DNA from: Mycolicibacterium xanthum
Lineage (GTDB): Bacteria; Actinomycetota; Actinomycetes; Mycobacteriales; Mycobacteriaceae
NCBI RefSeq assembly: GCF_019710635.1
Contig: NZ_JAIFZS010000078.1
Coordinates: 1-37,598, forward strand
Direction: 5' to 3'
DNA: 37,598 nucleotides
The notes below the pieces were generated by a model. The model ran no database searches and was not told the origin of the DNA. It worked only from the letters and a program-made list of their open reading frames with translations. This document shows positions 15,614 through 23,159 of this stretch, one piece after another; position 1 is the stretch's first letter; each line of letters begins with the position of its first letter. A program made the position numbers and the translations under genes.

Positions 15614-17071
15614 GTGAGCATCGCTCTTCAGGATCGGTTCGTCCGCGACCTTCCGGAGCTGGCCGTGCCGTGGCGGGCCGGGGCCGTCGCGGACCCGGCG
15701 CTGCTCGTGCTCAACGAACCACTCGCCGTCGACCTCGGCCTGGATCCGGACTGGCTGCGCAGCCCCGACGGCCTGCGCCTGCTGGTGGGCACCCAGCTGC
15801 CCGACGGCGCCGCACCCGCGGCGCAGGCCTACGCCGGTCATCAGTTCGGCGGCTTCGTCCCCCGGCTGGGTGACGGCCGGGCCCTGTTGCTCGGCGAACT
15901 CGTCGACGCCCGGGGCCGGGAGCGCGACCTGCATCTGAAGGGCTCCGGACGGACTCCGTTCGCGCGCGGCGGGGACGGCCTGGCCGCGATCGGGCCGATG
16001 CTGCGCGAGTACGTCATCAGCGAGGCGATGCACGCCCTGCACATCCCGACGACGCGCGCGCTGGCGGTGGTCGCCACCGGCAACCCGGTGTACCGGGAGA
16101 CGGTGCTGCCCGGGGCGGTGCTCGCCCGGGTCGCGGCCAGCCACCTACGGGTGGGCAGCTTCCAGTACGCCGCGATGCACTGGCAGCAGACCGGCGACGT
16201 CGACCTGCTGCGCCGTCTCGCCGACCACGCGATCGCCCGGCACCATCCGGGGGCGGCCGACGCCGAGAACCGCTACCTGGCTCTGCTGGACGCCGTCATC
16301 GCCGTGCAGGCCGACCTGGTGGCGCGGTGGATGCTGGTCGGGTTCGTGCACGGTGTGATGAACACCGACAACATGACGATCTCCGGCGAGACCATCGACT
16401 ACGGGCCGTGCGCGTTCATGGAGGGCTTCGACCCGCAGACGGTGTTCAGCTCGATCGACAGTTCCGGGCGCTACGCCTACGGCAACCAGCCCGCAGTGGC
16501 GCTGTGGAACCTGACCCGCTTCGCCGAGGCGCTGTTGCCGCTGCTCGACCAGGACGTCGACCGGGCCGTCGAGCTCGCGCAGGCGTCCCTCAGTACGTTT
16601 CAGGAGCGCTACAACGCCGGTTGGTCGGAGGGCATGGCCGCCAAGCTCGGGCTGTCCGGCGCGCCCGCCGACGCGGTGGCCGATCCGGTCACCGATCTGC
16701 TGCCGCAGCTGCGGCAGAGCCGGGTCGACCACACCCTGTTCTACCGATGGCTGGCCACCGCGGCCCGCGGCGACGCCGAGCCGGTGCGCGGCGAGTTCAT
16801 CGACCTCGCGGCCTTCGACGCCTGGCTGGCGCGGTGGCGGGCCGCCGACCCCGACCCCGACGCCATGGACCGGGTCAACCCCCTCTACATCCCGCGCAAC
16901 CATCTGGTGGAGGAGGCGCTGTCGGCGGCCACCGCCGGCGACCTCGGCCCGTTCCAGCGGCTCCTGGACGTGGTCCGGTCACCGTTCGAGGAGCGGCCGG
17001 GCCTGGAAAGGTACGCCGAACCCGGCGCCAGGGAGTTCACCGACTCCTTCCAAACCTTCTGTGGAACCTGA
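15614..17071 (+). CDS. selO: Protein adenylyltransferase SelO (YdiU/UPF0061)
   Basis: A 485-residue pseudokinase-fold enzyme that transfers AMP from ATP to Ser/Thr/Tyr of proteins, linked in other bacteria to redox control. Conserved residues are visible: K109 in LKGSGRTPF, E137 in REYVISEAMH, D252 and N253 in GVMNTDN, and metal-binding D262 in TIDYGP. The last three match the numbering of the Pseudomonas enzyme. The third-last residue C483 (FCGT-stop) sits where animal SelO has selenocysteine and can form the regulatory disulphide. GTG 15614 is the start; the open frame further upstream lies inside the lipoprotein gene. The extreme 3' end is tandemly duplicated. Confidence 0.95.
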   Translation: MSIALQDRFVRDLPELAVPWRAGAVADPALLVLNEPLAVDLGLDPDWLRSPDGLRLLVGTQLPDGAAPAAQAYAGHQFGGFVPRLGDGRALLLGELVDARGRERDLHLKGSGRTPFARGGDGLAAIGPMLREYVISEAMHALHIPTTRALAVVATGNPVYRETVLPGAVLARVAASHLRVGSFQYAAMHWQQTGDVDLLRRLADHAIARHHPGAADAENRYLALLDAVIAVQADLVARWMLVGFVHGVMNTDNMTISGETIDYGPCAFMEGFDPQTVFSSIDSSGRYAYGNQPAVALWNLTRFAEALLPLLDQDVDRAVELAQASLSTFQERYNAGWSEGMAAKLGLSGAPADAVADPVTDLLPQLRQSRVDHTLFYRWLATAARGDAEPVRGEFIDLAAFDAWLARWRAADPDPDAMDRVNPLYIPRNHLVEEALSAATAGDLGPFQRLLDVVRSPFEERPGLERYAEPGAREFTDSFQTFCGT

Positions 17072-17095
17072 CCGACCTTCTGTGGAACCTGACCG
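17054..17095 (+). repeat. Perfect 21-bp tandem duplication across the selO stop codon
   Basis: Units 17054-17074 and 17075-17095 are identical, each starting ACCTTCTGTGGAACC and containing TGA. The copy stays in frame and repeats TFCGT-stop-P after the true stop at 17069-17071, including the redox cysteine codon. Confidence 0.95.
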
Positions 17096-17103
17096 CGCAC
17101 GCG

Positions 17104-17109
17104 TAGCGT
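17104..17109 (+). promoter_or_regulatory. Possible -10 element (WS/DGAT gene)
   Basis: TAGCGT fits TAnnnT and ends 8 nt before the GTG start at 17118. The spacing is at the upper limit for a leaderless mRNA. Confidence 0.3.
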
Positions 17110-17117
17110 GACCATGC

Positions 17118-18539
17118 GTGGGAGACGAAAGTGTCCGGCTCGGTCTCGAGGACCTGCTGTTCATCTACGGCGAGACGCCGAGTTCGAAGATGCATGTCGC
17201 CGGACTGCTGCCGTTCACGCCCCCCGCGGACGCGCCGCCCGACTACCTGCGGCGGATGGTCCACGACGCGCGCGGCCAGGACGTGGTGGCGCCGTGGAAC
17301 CGTAAGCTCGCCCACCCCGGGCTGCAGTTCAGTCCACTGCACAGCTGGGTGACCGACCACAACTTCGACTTCGACTACCACGTCCGGCGCTCGGCGCTGG
17401 CCAGCCCGGGCGATGAGCGTGAGCTCGGCGTCCTGGTGTCGCGGCTGCACAGCAATACCCTCGACCTCACCCGCCCGCCGTGGGAGCTGCACGTCATCGA
17501 GGGACTCGAAGGTGGCCGCTTCGCGCTGTACCTGAAGATCCACCATGCGCTCATCGACGGCTACAGCGCGATGCGGATGCTGGGCCGGACCCTGTCCACC
17601 GATCCGGACCACCGGGACGCCCGGCTGTTCTTCAACGTCCCGGTGCCGGTTTCGGCGCCACGCACGCCCGCATCCACGAATCCGGTCACCGCGGCGCTGC
17701 GCACGCTCGGTGGCATCGGGTCGACGGTGGCCGGTGGTGTCGGCTCGGTGATCGACCTCACCAAGGCGGTGATCAACACCCAGGTCCGTCGCGACGGCGA
17801 CTACGGGCACATCGTCGGTTCGGCGTCGGCACCGCACAGCATCCTCAACGCCCGGATCAGCCGCAACCGCCGCTTCGCCACCCAGCAGTACGAGTTCGAC
17901 CGCCTGAAGGCGATCAGCGTCGAGCACGGCTCGACGATCAACGACGTCGCGCTGGCGATCCTGGGCGGTGGGCTGCGCAAGTTCCTGGCCGAGCTCGGTG
18001 AGCTGCCGGACCGCTCGCTGATCGCGTTCCTGCCCGTCAACGTGCGCCCCAAGGGCGACGAGGGGGGCGGCGGGAACTCGGTGGGCGCGATCCTGGCCCC
18101 GATGGGCACCGACATCGAAGATCCGGTCGAGCGGTTGCACACCATCACCGCGGCCACCCGGGCGTCCAAGGCGCAGCTTCAGACGATGTCACCGTCGGCG
18201 ATCATCGCCTACACCGCGGCGCTGTTGTCTCCGGCAGTCAGCCAGATCGCCGGGGCACTCACCGGTGTGACCCCGCCCTGGCCGTACACCTTCAACCTGT
18301 GTGTGTCCAACGTTCCGGGGCCGCGGGAGCCGTGGTACTTCAACGGCTCCCGACTGGAGGCCACCTACCCGGTGTCGATTCCCATTCACGGCATGGCGTT
18401 GAACATCACCCTGCAGAGCTACGCCGGGACGGTGAACCTAGGTTTCGTGGGCTGCCGTGACCGGCTGCCGCGGCTGCAGCGGCTGGCGGTGTACACCGGC
18501 GACGCGCTCGCCGAGTTGGAGAAGGCGTCGACTCCCTGA
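17118..18539 (+). CDS. Wax ester synthase/diacylglycerol acyltransferase (WS/DGAT)
   Basis: A 473-residue acyltransferase of the bacterial WS/DGAT family, which joins acyl-CoA to diacylglycerol or fatty alcohol to make storage triacylglycerol or wax ester at the inner membrane. The catalytic motif HHALIDG is at residues 142-148 within KIHHALIDGYSAM. PPWELHVIEGLEGGRFALYLK precedes it. The C-terminal DUF1298 part has the family's NVPGP motif and MALNITLQSY. The start GTG 17118 gives MGDESVRLGLEDLLFIYGE, aligning with the usual L-(S/T)-x-x-D-x-x-F-x-x-x-E family N-terminus. Mycobacteria carry many paralogues, so the substrate cannot be assigned. It lies 46 bp after selO on the same strand. Confidence 0.93.
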   Translation: MGDESVRLGLEDLLFIYGETPSSKMHVAGLLPFTPPADAPPDYLRRMVHDARGQDVVAPWNRKLAHPGLQFSPLHSWVTDHNFDFDYHVRRSALASPGDERELGVLVSRLHSNTLDLTRPPWELHVIEGLEGGRFALYLKIHHALIDGYSAMRMLGRTLSTDPDHRDARLFFNVPVPVSAPRTPASTNPVTAALRTLGGIGSTVAGGVGSVIDLTKAVINTQVRRDGDYGHIVGSASAPHSILNARISRNRRFATQQYEFDRLKAISVEHGSTINDVALAILGGGLRKFLAELGELPDRSLIAFLPVNVRPKGDEGGGGNSVGAILAPMGTDIEDPVERLHTITAATRASKAQLQTMSPSAIIAYTAALLSPAVSQIAGALTGVTPPWPYTFNLCVSNVPGPREPWYFNGSRLEATYPVSIPIHGMALNITLQSYAGTVNLGFVGCRDRLPRLQRLAVYTGDALAELEKASTP

Positions 18540-18561
18540 AACGGCGGCGACTCCTTCATAG
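18524..18561 (+). repeat. Degenerate 19-bp tandem duplication at the WS/DGAT gene end
   Basis: Segments 18524-18542 and 18543-18561 match at 14 of 19 positions around the shared core CGACTCC. The first contains the stop TGA. It may be an aged version of the stop-codon duplications elsewhere in the window, or chance. Confidence 0.35.
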
Positions 18562-18562
18562 C

Positions 18563-18577
18563 CGGGGCACAGCCCCG
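18563..18577 (+). terminator. Short GC hairpin after WS/DGAT
   Basis: CGGGGC-ACA-GCCCCG, a 6-bp stem with 3-nt loop, 23 bp after the stop. A near copy of the flanking sequence (AGCCGG(G/A)GCACAGC) recurs at 18582-18595. Confidence 0.45.
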
Positions 18578-18617
18578 CCCGAGCCGGAGCACAGCGCCCG
18601 GCGCGAGGATGGTCGGC

Positions 18618-19481
18618 ATGGGTAGAAACCACACCGGACACCTCGAGGAACACGACCGCGGGCTCGGCTACGACCTCTCGACCATGTCGAGGCGCCGGGT
18701 GCTCGTCGCGCTCGGTCTCGGCGCCGCTGCCGCAGCGGCCGCCGGATGCGGCACGACGCCGGCCGCGGGGGCCGAGTTGGCCGAGCAGGCTCCCCAGGAG
18801 ACCCAGGGCCCCTACCCCGCCGACGGTTCCAACGGCCCGAACGTCCTCATCGAGTCCGGGGTGGTGCGCTCCGACATCACCGGAAGCTTCGGGACGTACT
18901 CCGGGGTCGCCGAAGGAGTGCCGGTGACCCTGACGCTGACCCTGCAGGATCTTGCGAAGGACGGGGCGCCGGGCGCCGGCATGGCGGTCTACCTCTGGCA
19001 CTGCGACCGGGAGGGGCGCTACTCGCTGTACTCCGAGGGCGCCACCGAGCAGAACTATCTGCGCGGCGTGCAGGTCGCCGACGACAGCGGTGTGCTCACG
19101 TTCACGACGATCTTCCCGGCGTGCTATCCCGGACGCTGGCCGCACTTCCACTTCGAGGTCTTCGATTCGCTCGAGACCGCGGTTGCGGGCTCGGATGCCC
19201 GGCTGACCTCCCAGATCGCACTGCCCGAGGAATCCTGTAGCGCCGTCTACGCGTTCGACTCCGGCTACGCCGCCAGCATTGCGAACCTCGCCGCGGTCAC
19301 GTTGGACACCGACGGCGTGTTCGGTGACGGATGGTCGGCGGAACTGGCCTCGGTCAGCGGATCGCCCGAGGAGGGCCTGCAGGTTTCGCTCACCGTCGGG
19401 GTGGCCGAGAAGTCGCAGAACGTGATGGCCGGTGACGGCTTCGGGCCGCCGCCCGGTGGCGCCCACCGGCCGACCGGATGA
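18618..19481 (+). CDS. Tat-exported intradiol ring-cleavage dioxygenase-like lipoprotein
   Basis: A 287-residue protein related to the beta-fold of protocatechuate/catechol intradiol dioxygenases. The N-terminus has a twin-arginine motif (SRRRVLVAL, residues 24-32) and then the lipobox AAGC (C44), so it should be folded before export and anchored outside. In the core, VYLWHCDREGRYSLYSEG and ACYPGRWPHFHFEVF supply the expected iron ligands: one Tyr in GRYS, one Tyr in CYPGR, and the two His of HFH. Both ligand pairs are present, so iron binding is plausible; the substrate is unknown. ATG 18618 was preferred over ATG 18609 because GAGGA lies eight bases before it. It is followed 50 bp later by an aminotransferase. 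Confidence 0.85.
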   Translation: MGRNHTGHLEEHDRGLGYDLSTMSRRRVLVALGLGAAAAAAAGCGTTPAAGAELAEQAPQETQGPYPADGSNGPNVLIESGVVRSDITGSFGTYSGVAEGVPVTLTLTLQDLAKDGAPGAGMAVYLWHCDREGRYSLYSEGATEQNYLRGVQVADDSGVLTFTTIFPACYPGRWPHFHFEVFDSLETAVAGSDARLTSQIALPEESCSAVYAFDSGYAASIANLAAVTLDTDGVFGDGWSAELASVSGSPEEGLQVSLTVGVAEKSQNVMAGDGFGPPPGGAHRPTG

Positions 19482-19531
19482 GGCGCGGCGAACGGCCCCG
19501 CTTCCCACGGAACGGATAGCTGTCTACGGTC

Positions 19532-20932
19532 ATGTCTGTGCTCGATGACAAGCTTGACGAAATCTCCCTGCCCAACGGATTAAGTGTGGCCGACGCCCGC
19601 GCCGAGGCCGCCCGCGCCTACGAACTCGACCGCGCCCACGTGTTCCACTCCTGGTCGGCACAGGCCGAGATCTCCCCGATGACGATCACCGCGTCACAGG
19701 GTTGCTACGTGTGGGACGGCGACGGCAACCGGCTGCTGGACTTCTCGTCGATGATGGTGAACACCAACATCGGCCACCAGCATCCGAAAGTGGTTGCCGC
19801 CATTGCGGATCAGGCCGCCAAGCTGTGCACGGTGGCGCCCCAGCACGCCAACGCCGCACGCTCGGAGTGCGCCCGGCTGATCGCCGAACGCACCCCCGGC
19901 GACCTGGACAAGATCTTCTTCACCAACGGCGGTGCGGATGCCGTCGAGCACGCGGTGCGGATGGCCCGCCTGCACACCGGGCGTTACAAGGTGTTGTCGC
20001 GGTACCGCTCCTACCACGGTGGCACCGAGACCGCGATCAACCTGACCGGCGATCCGCGACGCTGGGCCAACGACCACGGCAACGCCGGTGTCGTTCACTT
20101 CTTCGGCCCGTTCCTGTACCGGACGCAGTTCCACGCCGAGACCGAGGCCCAGGAAAGCGAACGGGCGCTCGCGCATCTGCACGACATCGTCCGGATGGAG
20201 GGCCCGTCCACCATCGCGGCGATCATCCTCGAGTCGATCCCCGGCACCGCGGGCATCATGGTTCCGCCGCCCGGTTACGTCGCCGGCGTGCGCGCCCTGT
20301 GTGACGAGTACGGCATCGTGTTCATCGCCGACGAGGTGATGGCCGGCTTCGGCCGCACCGGAAAGTGGTTCGCCATCGACCATTTCGGTGTCACACCCGA
20401 TCTGCTCACGTTCGCCAAGGGCGTCAACTCCGGTTACGTGCCCCTCGGCGGCGTCGCGATCGGCCCGGCGATCGCACAGACCTTCGCGCACCGGCCCTAC
20501 CCCGGCGGGCTCACCTACTCCGGTCATCCGCTGGCCACCGCCGCCGCGGTGGCGACCATCAACACGATGGCCGAGGACGGCATCGTCGAGAACGCCGCCC
20601 GGATCGGCACCGAGGTGCTGGGACCGGCGCTGCGCGACCTCGCGGCACGGCACCGGTGCGTGGGTGAGGTGCGCGGCGCGGGCGTGTTCTGGGCGGTCGA
20701 ACTGGTCGCCGACCAGACCACCCGCGAACCCCTGGCACCGTACGGACGTTCCAGCGCGGCGATGAACGCCGTGATCGCCGAGTGTAAGAAGCTCGGGTTG
20801 CTGCCGTTCGCCAACTACAACCGCATCCATGTGGTGCCGCCGTGCATCGTCACCGAGCAGCAGGCCCGCGAGGGCGTCGCGCTGCTGGACCGGGCTCTCG
20901 ACGTGGCCGACGAGGGGCTGGCCGGCTCCTAA
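19532..20932 (+). CDS. Class III (omega) aminotransferase, PLP-dependent
   Basis: A 466-residue fold-type I PLP enzyme. The internal aldimine lysine is K296 in LLTFAKGVNSGYVPLGG. IVFIADEVMAGFGRTGKWFA carries the cofactor-nitrogen aspartate, and FFTNGGADAVEHAVRMAR is the phosphate-binding loop. SRYRSYHGGTETAINLTGDPRRW is characteristic of the omega-amino-acid:pyruvate/taurine:pyruvate-like branch of class III enzymes. It probably transfers an amino group from an amine or omega-amino acid to pyruvate or a similar acceptor, but the substrate cannot be fixed. The start is ATG 19532. Its TAA stop overlaps the TAG stop of the convergent membrane-protein gene by three bases. Confidence 0.9.
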   Translation: MSVLDDKLDEISLPNGLSVADARAEAARAYELDRAHVFHSWSAQAEISPMTITASQGCYVWDGDGNRLLDFSSMMVNTNIGHQHPKVVAAIADQAAKLCTVAPQHANAARSECARLIAERTPGDLDKIFFTNGGADAVEHAVRMARLHTGRYKVLSRYRSYHGGTETAINLTGDPRRWANDHGNAGVVHFFGPFLYRTQFHAETEAQESERALAHLHDIVRMEGPSTIAAIILESIPGTAGIMVPPPGYVAGVRALCDEYGIVFIADEVMAGFGRTGKWFAIDHFGVTPDLLTFAKGVNSGYVPLGGVAIGPAIAQTFAHRPYPGGLTYSGHPLATAAAVATINTMAEDGIVENAARIGTEVLGPALRDLAARHRCVGEVRGAGVFWAVELVADQTTREPLAPYGRSSAAMNAVIAECKKLGLLPFANYNRIHVVPPCIVTEQQAREGVALLDRALDVADEGLAGS

Positions 20933-21570
20933 CCGTCCAACTCGCCGCTGATGCCCCGCTCGAGGGCGACGCGGGCCCGTTCGGGCAGCACGATCAAGCC
21001 GTCGAGTTCCCGCCGCGCCAGCCGGTAGGCCCGGTCACGTTCCTGGCTGGTCGCCGCCGTGTCGGCGGCCACCCGGAGCAGCCGCTGGGCGCGGGCCAGC
21101 CGTTGCTGGTCCTCGCCGGCGAAACCCGCCCGGCGGCGGCGGATCGCCTCGGCTTCGGCGACGTCGAAGGCGGTGACGTATTCACTCACCGCGTCGCGAT
21201 ATTCACGTGCGGCATCGCGGTCCCCGAGAAGATCGGCTACATCGGCGGGGCGCAGGAAGTCGGCCCGCAGCTTGGCCCGGTGAAACCGCTCGGTGAGTGG
21301 ATCGCGCATGTCGGTCATCAGCGGGTAGTCGAGCAGTTTGGCGACGTCGAGCTCGTAGTCCAGCCAACGGGTGTCCGTGCGGTCATGCTCTTCGATGGTC
21401 CTGTTGATCGCTCTGCGCTGCGCCCCGTCGACGCCCTGGGCGGCCCCCCTCGGCGCCTCGATCTCCTGCCGGCCCCGCGCCGTTGCGATCGCCTTGAAGG
21501 TCGCATAGCCCACGCCGATCAGCGGCAACACGATCACCAGCAGCTCGATCAACCGGATGAGCAGTCCCAT
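20929..21570 (-). CDS. Membrane-anchored protein of unknown function
   Basis: A 213-residue protein with one N-terminal transmembrane helix (MGLLIRLIELLVIVLPLIGVGY), then a cytoplasmic, strongly charged helical region rich in Arg, Glu and Asp. It includes long helices around AAREYRDAVSEYVTAFDVAEAEAIRRRRAG and a C-terminal ARRELDGLIVLPERARVALERG. The composition suggests a coiled-coil or scaffold role. I do not recognise a named family. The start is ATG 21570; the frame continues upstream, but there it encodes the reverse of the neighbouring secreted protein. Its stop overlaps the aminotransferase stop (sequence CTAA read on both strands). Confidence 0.75.
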   Translation of the reverse strand: MGLLIRLIELLVIVLPLIGVGYATFKAIATARGRQEIEAPRGAAQGVDGAQRRAINRTIEEHDRTDTRWLDYELDVAKLLDYPLMTDMRDPLTERFHRAKLRADFLRPADVADLLGDRDAAREYRDAVSEYVTAFDVAEAEAIRRRRAGFAGEDQQRLARAQRLLRVAADTAATSQERDRAYRLARRELDGLIVLPERARVALERGISGELDG

Positions 21571-21634
21571 CTGGCCAGGATGCCACCGTCGGTGCTCAGG
21601 TTTCGATTGTGGGCCGGTGGGCAACTTCTTCACT

Positions 21635-21958
21635 ATGCGAAACATGACATTGCGAAACATCGGATCCCTGATCTTCGTGGGCGCAGCGTCCTCTGCGATC
21701 GCCGCCGCGCCCCTGGCGTCGGCACAGCCGGCCCCGCCGCCTCCGCCGCCTCCGCCGGCTTGCGTCAACGCCGATGGCACCCCGTGCTATGTCGGCCCAG
21801 ACGGCGCCGCTGGCGTCATCCCCGGAGGCCCTGGCGGCCAGGCGGATGCCGGCGGCGCGTCGGGCTACATCCCCGGCGGCCCCAGCGGGGCGGCCGGTCC
21901 GGGCGGGGTCAGCGGCTGCATCCCGGGCATCGGCTGTGCGTCGATTCCGGCACCCTGA
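21635..21958 (+). CDS. Small secreted Pro/Gly-rich protein
   Basis: A 107-residue predicted exported protein. The signal peptide of about 31 residues ends ASA-QP. It is followed by a run of prolines (APPPPPPPPA), then ACVNADGTPCYVGPDGAAG and two copies of an (V/Y)IPGGP(G/S)G phrase, ending GCIPGIGCASIPAP. Four cysteines in the mature part suggest two disulphides. The function is unknown; such short Pro/Gly proteins are frequent in mycobacterial secretomes. The start may be ATG 21635 or ATG 21644 (MTLRN), and the sequence does not decide between them. It is divergent from the membrane protein across 64 bp. Confidence 0.65.
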   Translation: MRNMTLRNIGSLIFVGAASSAIAAAPLASAQPAPPPPPPPPACVNADGTPCYVGPDGAAGVIPGGPGGQADAGGASGYIPGGPSGAAGPGGVSGCIPGIGCASIPAP

Positions 21959-22108
21959 TCCGCGTGGTCACACCCTGCTAACCTCGGAACGACCTTCCGG
22001 GAGAGGACAGCAGGGACGGGGACCGTAGGCACGTCGGTCACCCGTTCGCGAGGCGGGTTAATCTGCGGGCGCTCTCGGACACCCGAGTCCCCGGCGGAAG
22101 GAACTGGT
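21959..22108 (+). ncRNA. Structured 5' leader of the CobW-type GTPase gene
   Basis: These 150 nt can fold into at least three stable hairpins. At 21973-22015 an interrupted stem has CCCTGC/GCAGGG, CCTC/GAGG and GGAA/TTCC nested. At 22016-22045 a nine-pair stem, ACGGGGACC against GGTCACCCGT, has one bulged A. At 22074-22087 there is CTCGG-ACAC-CCGAG. The Shine-Dalgarno GGAAGGA follows at 22097-22103. This is more structure than an average leader, so a cis-regulatory RNA is possible, but I cannot assign it to a known riboswitch class. Confidence 0.35.
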
Positions 22109-23137
22109 GTGCAGGCGCTTCCCGTCATCGCGCTCACCGGCTATCTCGGTGCGGGAAAGACCACCCTGCTCAATCACGTCCTGCGCAGTCCCGATGCCCG
22201 GATCGGCGTCGTCATCAACGATTTCGGCGAGCTCAACGTGGATGCGGCACTGGTCACGGGACAGGTCGACGAACCCGCCTCGATCGCCGGCGGCTGCATC
22301 TGCTGCCTGCCCGACGACGACGGCCTGGACGCCGCGCTGGCCAAACTCGCCGACCCCCGGCTGCGTCTGGACGCCGTCGTCGTCGAGGCCAGCGGACTGG
22401 CCGACCCCATCGCGATAGCGAGGATGATCCGCTTCAGCGGCATCGATCGGGTCCGGCCGGGCGGGGTGGTCGACGTCGTCGATGCCGCCACCCATTTCGA
22501 CACCGTCGACCGCGACCCCCTCCCGCCCGCGCGGTACGCGGCGGCGACGCTGATCGTGGTCAACAAGCTCGACCAGATCCCCGAGGCCGATCGCGCCGCC
22601 GCGCTGGACCGTATCGAGACCAGGGTGCGTGAGCTCAATCCGCACGCACAGGTGGTCGGGGCCACGGCCGGGCGCATCGACCCCGCGCTGCTGTTCGACG
22701 TCTCCGCCGAGGAGGTCGCGGACGGACAGCTCACCCTTCGCGAGTTGTTCGTCGACGCCACCGCGGCCGCCCACGCCGACGACCACGACCATGACCACGC
22801 CGCCGCCGTGACCGAACGCAGCGATGGCGGCGTGGACCCCGCTGCGGTGGTCGATCTGCTCGAACACCCACCCGCGGGGGTGTACCGGTTGAAGGGCACG
22901 ATCGGGGTCCGCTATCGCGCCGGACTGCGCAGCTATTCGATCAACGTGGTCGGCCCGTCGATCCACATCGCGCCCGCGCCGTCCGGTGCGGCGGCGAACA
23001 GTCTGGTCGCGATCGGGATGCACCTCGACGCCGACATCGTGCGCGACCGGCTGCGCACCGCACTGCGTCCGGTCGACGGTGTCGCACCCGCGCAGGGGGT
23101 GCGCCGGCTGCAGCGCTATCGCCGGCTCAGCGTGTGA
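22109..23137 (+). CDS. CobW/COG0523-family G3E GTPase (metal chaperone)
   Basis: A 342-residue G3E-family GTPase. Walker A is GYLGAGKT (residues 11-18), the family's metal-binding CxCC is C63-I-C65-C66 in GGCICC, EASGLADP is the switch region, and NKLD is the guanine-specificity motif. A histidine-rich loop, HADDHDHDHAAA, precedes the C-terminal CobW domain. In other organisms such proteins deliver zinc, or sometimes cobalt or iron, to client enzymes using GTP; the metal here is inferred, not shown. The GTG start at 22109 follows GGAAGGA. No Zur-like palindrome is visible upstream. The DUF2237 gene follows after 22 bp and is probably co-transcribed. Confidence 0.9.
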   Translation: MQALPVIALTGYLGAGKTTLLNHVLRSPDARIGVVINDFGELNVDAALVTGQVDEPASIAGGCICCLPDDDGLDAALAKLADPRLRLDAVVVEASGLADPIAIARMIRFSGIDRVRPGGVVDVVDAATHFDTVDRDPLPPARYAAATLIVVNKLDQIPEADRAAALDRIETRVRELNPHAQVVGATAGRIDPALLFDVSAEEVADGQLTLRELFVDATAAAHADDHDHDHAAAVTERSDGGVDPAAVVDLLEHPPAGVYRLKGTIGVRYRAGLRSYSINVVGPSIHIAPAPSGAAANSLVAIGMHLDADIVRDRLRTALRPVDGVAPAQGVRRLQRYRRLSV

Positions 23138-23159
23138 GCGGCCGGGCGATACTGTGCCC

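Noticed and set aside
17060..17095. UGA at the end of selO as a selenocysteine codon, with the duplicated tail as the true C-terminus.
   Set aside because: The Sec position is already filled by Cys (FCGT), the UGA falls after the normal end of the family, and no SECIS-like hairpin is evident. The tandem copy explains the second stop.
21959..22108. A ydaO (c-di-AMP) riboswitch before the CobW-type gene.
   Set aside because: Two short stretches resemble ydaO conserved segments, but they are in permuted order and the initial GCCGAATCC-type element is missing. Kept only as an unclassified structured leader.
22040..22108. A Zur box upstream of the CobW-type gene.
   Set aside because: No AT-rich TGAAAATCATTTTCA-like palindrome is visible.
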